Of a stretch of 64,000 nt of DNA, positions 63,182 through 64,000 are shown in pieces (the first letter of the stretch is position 1; every line of letters starts with the position of its first letter). A model generated the notes under the pieces. That model saw nothing but the letters and a program-made list of their open reading frames with translations, was not told the origin of the DNA and did not search any database. Origin of the DNA: Candidatus Thiocaldithrix dubininis (lineage in GTDB: Bacteria; Pseudomonadota; Gammaproteobacteria; Thiotrichales; Thiotrichaceae). The position numbers and the translations under genes were made by a program. The stretch is from positions 372,001 to 436,000 of the forward strand of contig CP124755.1 in NCBI GenBank assembly GCA_029972135.1, read 5' to 3'.

Positions 63182-64000
63182 AAAGAATCCTTGTCACCTG
63201 TTCGTAATTTCTGTCCTAACATCTCAGCCGTTACCAACACAATACCCTCATCGGTTACGTGGAAACGCTTGCGATCTAATTCCAAGTCTTTACCAATCGT
63301 CATACCGCTGGGAATGACCGCACCTTTATCAATAATGGCGCGTTCAATATGACAATGGCTGCCAATACTAACCTTGGGTAAAATTACGCTATCTTTCACA
63401 ATAGTTTGTTTTTCTAGCGTATTAGCAAAGAAGACAATAGAGCGTTTAACACGTGCGCCCGATAAAATACAACCCGTGGAAATTAATGAATCAATAGCCT
63501 CGCCGCGACAGCCCTCATCATCAAATACGAATTTAGCGGGCGGGTATTGCGGTTGATACGTCCAGATCGGCCAATCACGATCATATAAATTTAATTCGGG
63601 TTTAACTGAACATAATTCCATATTGGCTTGCCAATATGAATACACAGTGCCTACATCGCGCCAATAACCGGGATTACCCGCTTCATTTCTAAACGGATAA
63701 GCAATCGCTTTGGCACGGTGAATATTGGATGGAATAATATCTTTGCCAAAATCCCGCGAGGAGTGCAGTTTCATCGCATCTTCATATAAAACTTTGTAGA
63801 GAAAGTCTTTGGAGAAGATATAAATCCCCATCGAAGCTAAGGCCATACCCGGTTTATTGGGAATTTCACGCGGGTGTTTGGGTTTTTCGGTAAATTCGGT
63901 AATGCGGTGATTTTGATCTACCGCCATTACGCCAAAGCCTTTGGCTTCTTCTATGGGCACTTCAATACAGCCAACCGTAAAATCCGCGCCTGCATTGACA
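63163..64000 (-). CDS. glgC: Glucose-1-phosphate adenylyltransferase, 5' end outside the window
   Basis: Makes ADP-glucose from ATP and glucose-1-phosphate, the committed step of glycogen synthesis. The visible part (about 279 codons) is open to the right edge, continuing upstream of VPIEEAKGFGVM as VNAGADFTVGCIE, so the true start is beyond 64000. It contains FTEKPKHP, the segment GNPGYWRDVGTVYSYW with the conserved substrate residues and the C-terminal left-handed beta-helix domain (GCILSGARVKRSIVFFANTLEKQTIVKDSVILP) used for allosteric control in the family. It starts the glycogen operon as seen here. Confidence 0.95.
   Translation of the reverse strand, partial: VNAGADFTVGCIEVPIEEAKGFGVMAVDQNHRITEFTEKPKHPREIPNKPGMALASMGIYIFSKDFLYKVLYEDAMKLHSSRDFGKDIIPSNIHRAKAIAYPFRNEAGNPGYWRDVGTVYSYWQANMELCSVKPELNLYDRDWPIWTYQPQYPPAKFVFDDEGCRGEAIDSLISTGCILSGARVKRSIVFFANTLEKQTIVKDSVILPKVSIGSHCHIERAIIDKGAVIPSGMTIGKDLELDRKRFHVTDEGIVLVTAEMLGQKLRTGDKDSLWRLAV

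Overview
The window looks like chromosomal DNA of a sulfur-oxidising gammaproteobacterium, most likely from the Thiotrichales (Thiothrix/Thiolinea-like). The basis is a complete oxidative-type dsr operon (dsrABEFHCMKLJOP, including the sulfur-oxidiser markers dsrEFH and dsrL), an Isp-type (group 1e-like) [NiFe] hydrogenase operon, and gammaproteobacterial housekeeping genes (yciO, yciB, ygfZ, ybiT). The lineage is inferred from gene content; no marker phylogeny was run. No rRNA, tRNA, CRISPR array, prophage or insertion sequence was recognised.

Layout. 0-9.3 kb: aroC, a small lipoprotein, an MFS transporter, a birA-coaX-SPOR gene chain and an acrAB-like RND efflux pair without an outer-membrane channel gene. 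9.3-21.6 kb: mostly housekeeping genes (ankyrin protein, TIGR01777 epimerase, prolyl-4-hydroxylase-like oxygenase, ygfZ, a parvulin, yciI-yciB, yciO, trpS, scpA/scpB) with two Sel1-like paralogues lying between scpA and scpB, and an Mrr-like nuclease directly behind scpB. 21.6-24.8 kb: an ionotropic-glutamate-receptor-like channel protein, a secreted alpha/beta hydrolase and a TauD-like dioxygenase that diverges from dsr. 25-36.2 kb: the dsr operon, ending in a strong terminator. 36.2-47.4 kb: an accessory stretch with a SemiSWEET, an ADP-ribosylglycohydrolase, a SIMPL protein, ybiT, an amine oxidase, a GNAT protein, a tandem duplicated pair of secreted WD40-like proteins and two uncharacterised proteins. 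47.4-53.9 kb: hypC on the minus strand and a plus-strand hydrogenase operon (protease, HupH-like, small subunit, Isp1, Isp2, an unknown ORF, large subunit). 53.9-64 kb: a minus-strand glycogen operon glgC(partial)-GH57-malQ-glgB-glgA-glgP.

How it fits together. DsrEFH and DsrC relay sulfane sulfur to DsrAB, which oxidises it to sulfite. DsrL connects to pyridine nucleotides and DsrMKJOP to the membrane quinone pool and periplasm. The hydrogenase uses Isp1/Isp2, homologous to DsrM/DsrK, so H2 oxidation may feed the same quinone or thiol chemistry. The glycogen operon supplies carbon and energy storage, common in such bacteria.

The most interesting items beyond standard annotation are: RNA-hairpin-forming sequences at three dsr gene junctions (after dsrA, after dsrC and over the dsrL stop codon); an AT-rich palindrome filling the spacer of a candidate dsr promoter; the glutamate-receptor-like protein without a potassium filter; a TrpRS with a likely [4Fe-4S] motif and an insertion; the unknown ORF inside the hydrogenase operon; and the duplicated gene families.
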